Source: Acetobacteraceae bacterium (GTDB taxonomy: Bacteria > Pseudomonadota > Alphaproteobacteria > Acetobacterales > Acetobacteraceae). From it: a DNA stretch of 5,612 nt. Below the pieces are notes generated by a model, which saw only the letters and a list, made by a program, of their open reading frames with translations, did no database searches and was not told where the DNA came from. Where the stretch lies: assembly GCA_947478535.1 (NCBI GenBank), contig CANJXD010000393.1, forward strand, positions 1 to 5,612, in the 5' to 3' direction. This document shows positions 5,518-5,612 of the stretch, in pieces. The stretch's first letter is position 1; the number at the start of each line of letters is the position of its first letter. The position numbers were made by a program, and so were the translations under genes.

Positions 5518-5612
5518 CGCAGGACGCGGCCGCCTTCATCCGCGCCAATACCGCCATCGCCCACGCCCCGCTGGTGCCGGAAGTGGCGCTGTACCTCGCC
5601 ACCGAAATCACC
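5514..5612 (+). CDS. Class I SAM methyltransferase, ETF-beta lysine methyltransferase-like (N-terminus only)
   Basis: A GTG at 5514-5516 shares the sequence GTGA with the ubiA stop codon and opens a frame of 33 codons that continues past the right edge. The visible protein, MTQDAAAFIRANT followed by LVPEVALYLATE, matches the N-terminus I associate with bacterial METTL20/ETFBKMT-like proteins. These are often annotated as a generic class I methyltransferase or ribosomal protein L11 methyltransferase-like. The FIRANT and PLVPE blocks are the basis for the call. The known relatives methylate lysines of electron-transfer flavoprotein subunit beta. No SAM-binding motif is visible yet because it would lie beyond the window, so the family is moderately sure and the substrate is inference. 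The 4-nt overlap implies coupling to ubiA translation; I see only a weak GGCGGG-like tract upstream as a ribosome-binding site. Confidence 0.6.
   Translation, partial: MTQDAAAFIRANTAIAHAPLVPEVALYLATEIT

Noticed and set aside
1..5612. CRISPR array, insertion sequence, prophage, toxin-antitoxin or tRNA/rRNA gene
   Set aside because: I saw no regularly spaced direct repeats, transposase or integrase motifs, small toxin-antitoxin pair, or cloverleaf-like sequence on either strand. Apart from the short spacers, the window is filled by recognisable housekeeping genes.

Overview
The window is uniformly very G+C-rich DNA, tightly packed with housekeeping genes of alphaproteobacterial type. The protein families (plant-like glutamate-cysteine ligase, TldD, UbiA next to RsmE) and the strong third-position G/C preference suggest a Rhodospirillales member. 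Acetobacteraceae, perhaps Roseomonas-like, is my best guess; this is from memory of such genomes and not from a search.

Layout, left to right. The C-terminal two thirds or so of tldD (+) enters from the left edge and ends at 1009. A 249-nt spacer (1010-1258) follows, unusually rich in back-to-back hairpins. Next is a complete class-V aminotransferase, serine/alanine-glyoxylate type (+, 1259-2452). It faces gshA (glutamate-cysteine ligase, -, 2474-3817) across a 21-nt gap holding a GC hairpin. gshA lies downstream of rsmE (16S rRNA U1498 methyltransferase, -, 3870-4589), and the two probably form one leftward transcription unit. ubiA (4-hydroxybenzoate polyprenyltransferase, +, 4618-5517) diverges from rsmE across only 28 nt. 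Its stop codon overlaps by 4 nt the GTG start of a methyltransferase gene that runs off the right edge.

Functions. TldD is half of a peptide-processing metalloprotease pair. The aminotransferase handles glyoxylate, serine or alanine. GshA starts glutathione synthesis. RsmE modifies 16S rRNA. UbiA makes the membrane prenyl-benzoate intermediate of ubiquinone. The last gene resembles ETF-beta lysine methyltransferases, and the electron-transfer flavoprotein pathway delivers electrons to ubiquinone, which gives the ubiA coupling a plausible but unproven logic.

I see no clear sign of a new defence system, phage, insertion sequence, CRISPR array or tRNA/rRNA gene. The least ordinary part is the spacer at 1008-1240, where six GC-rich stem-loops and one terminator-like hairpin follow one another. 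It looks like a dispersed palindromic repeat or a structured leader.
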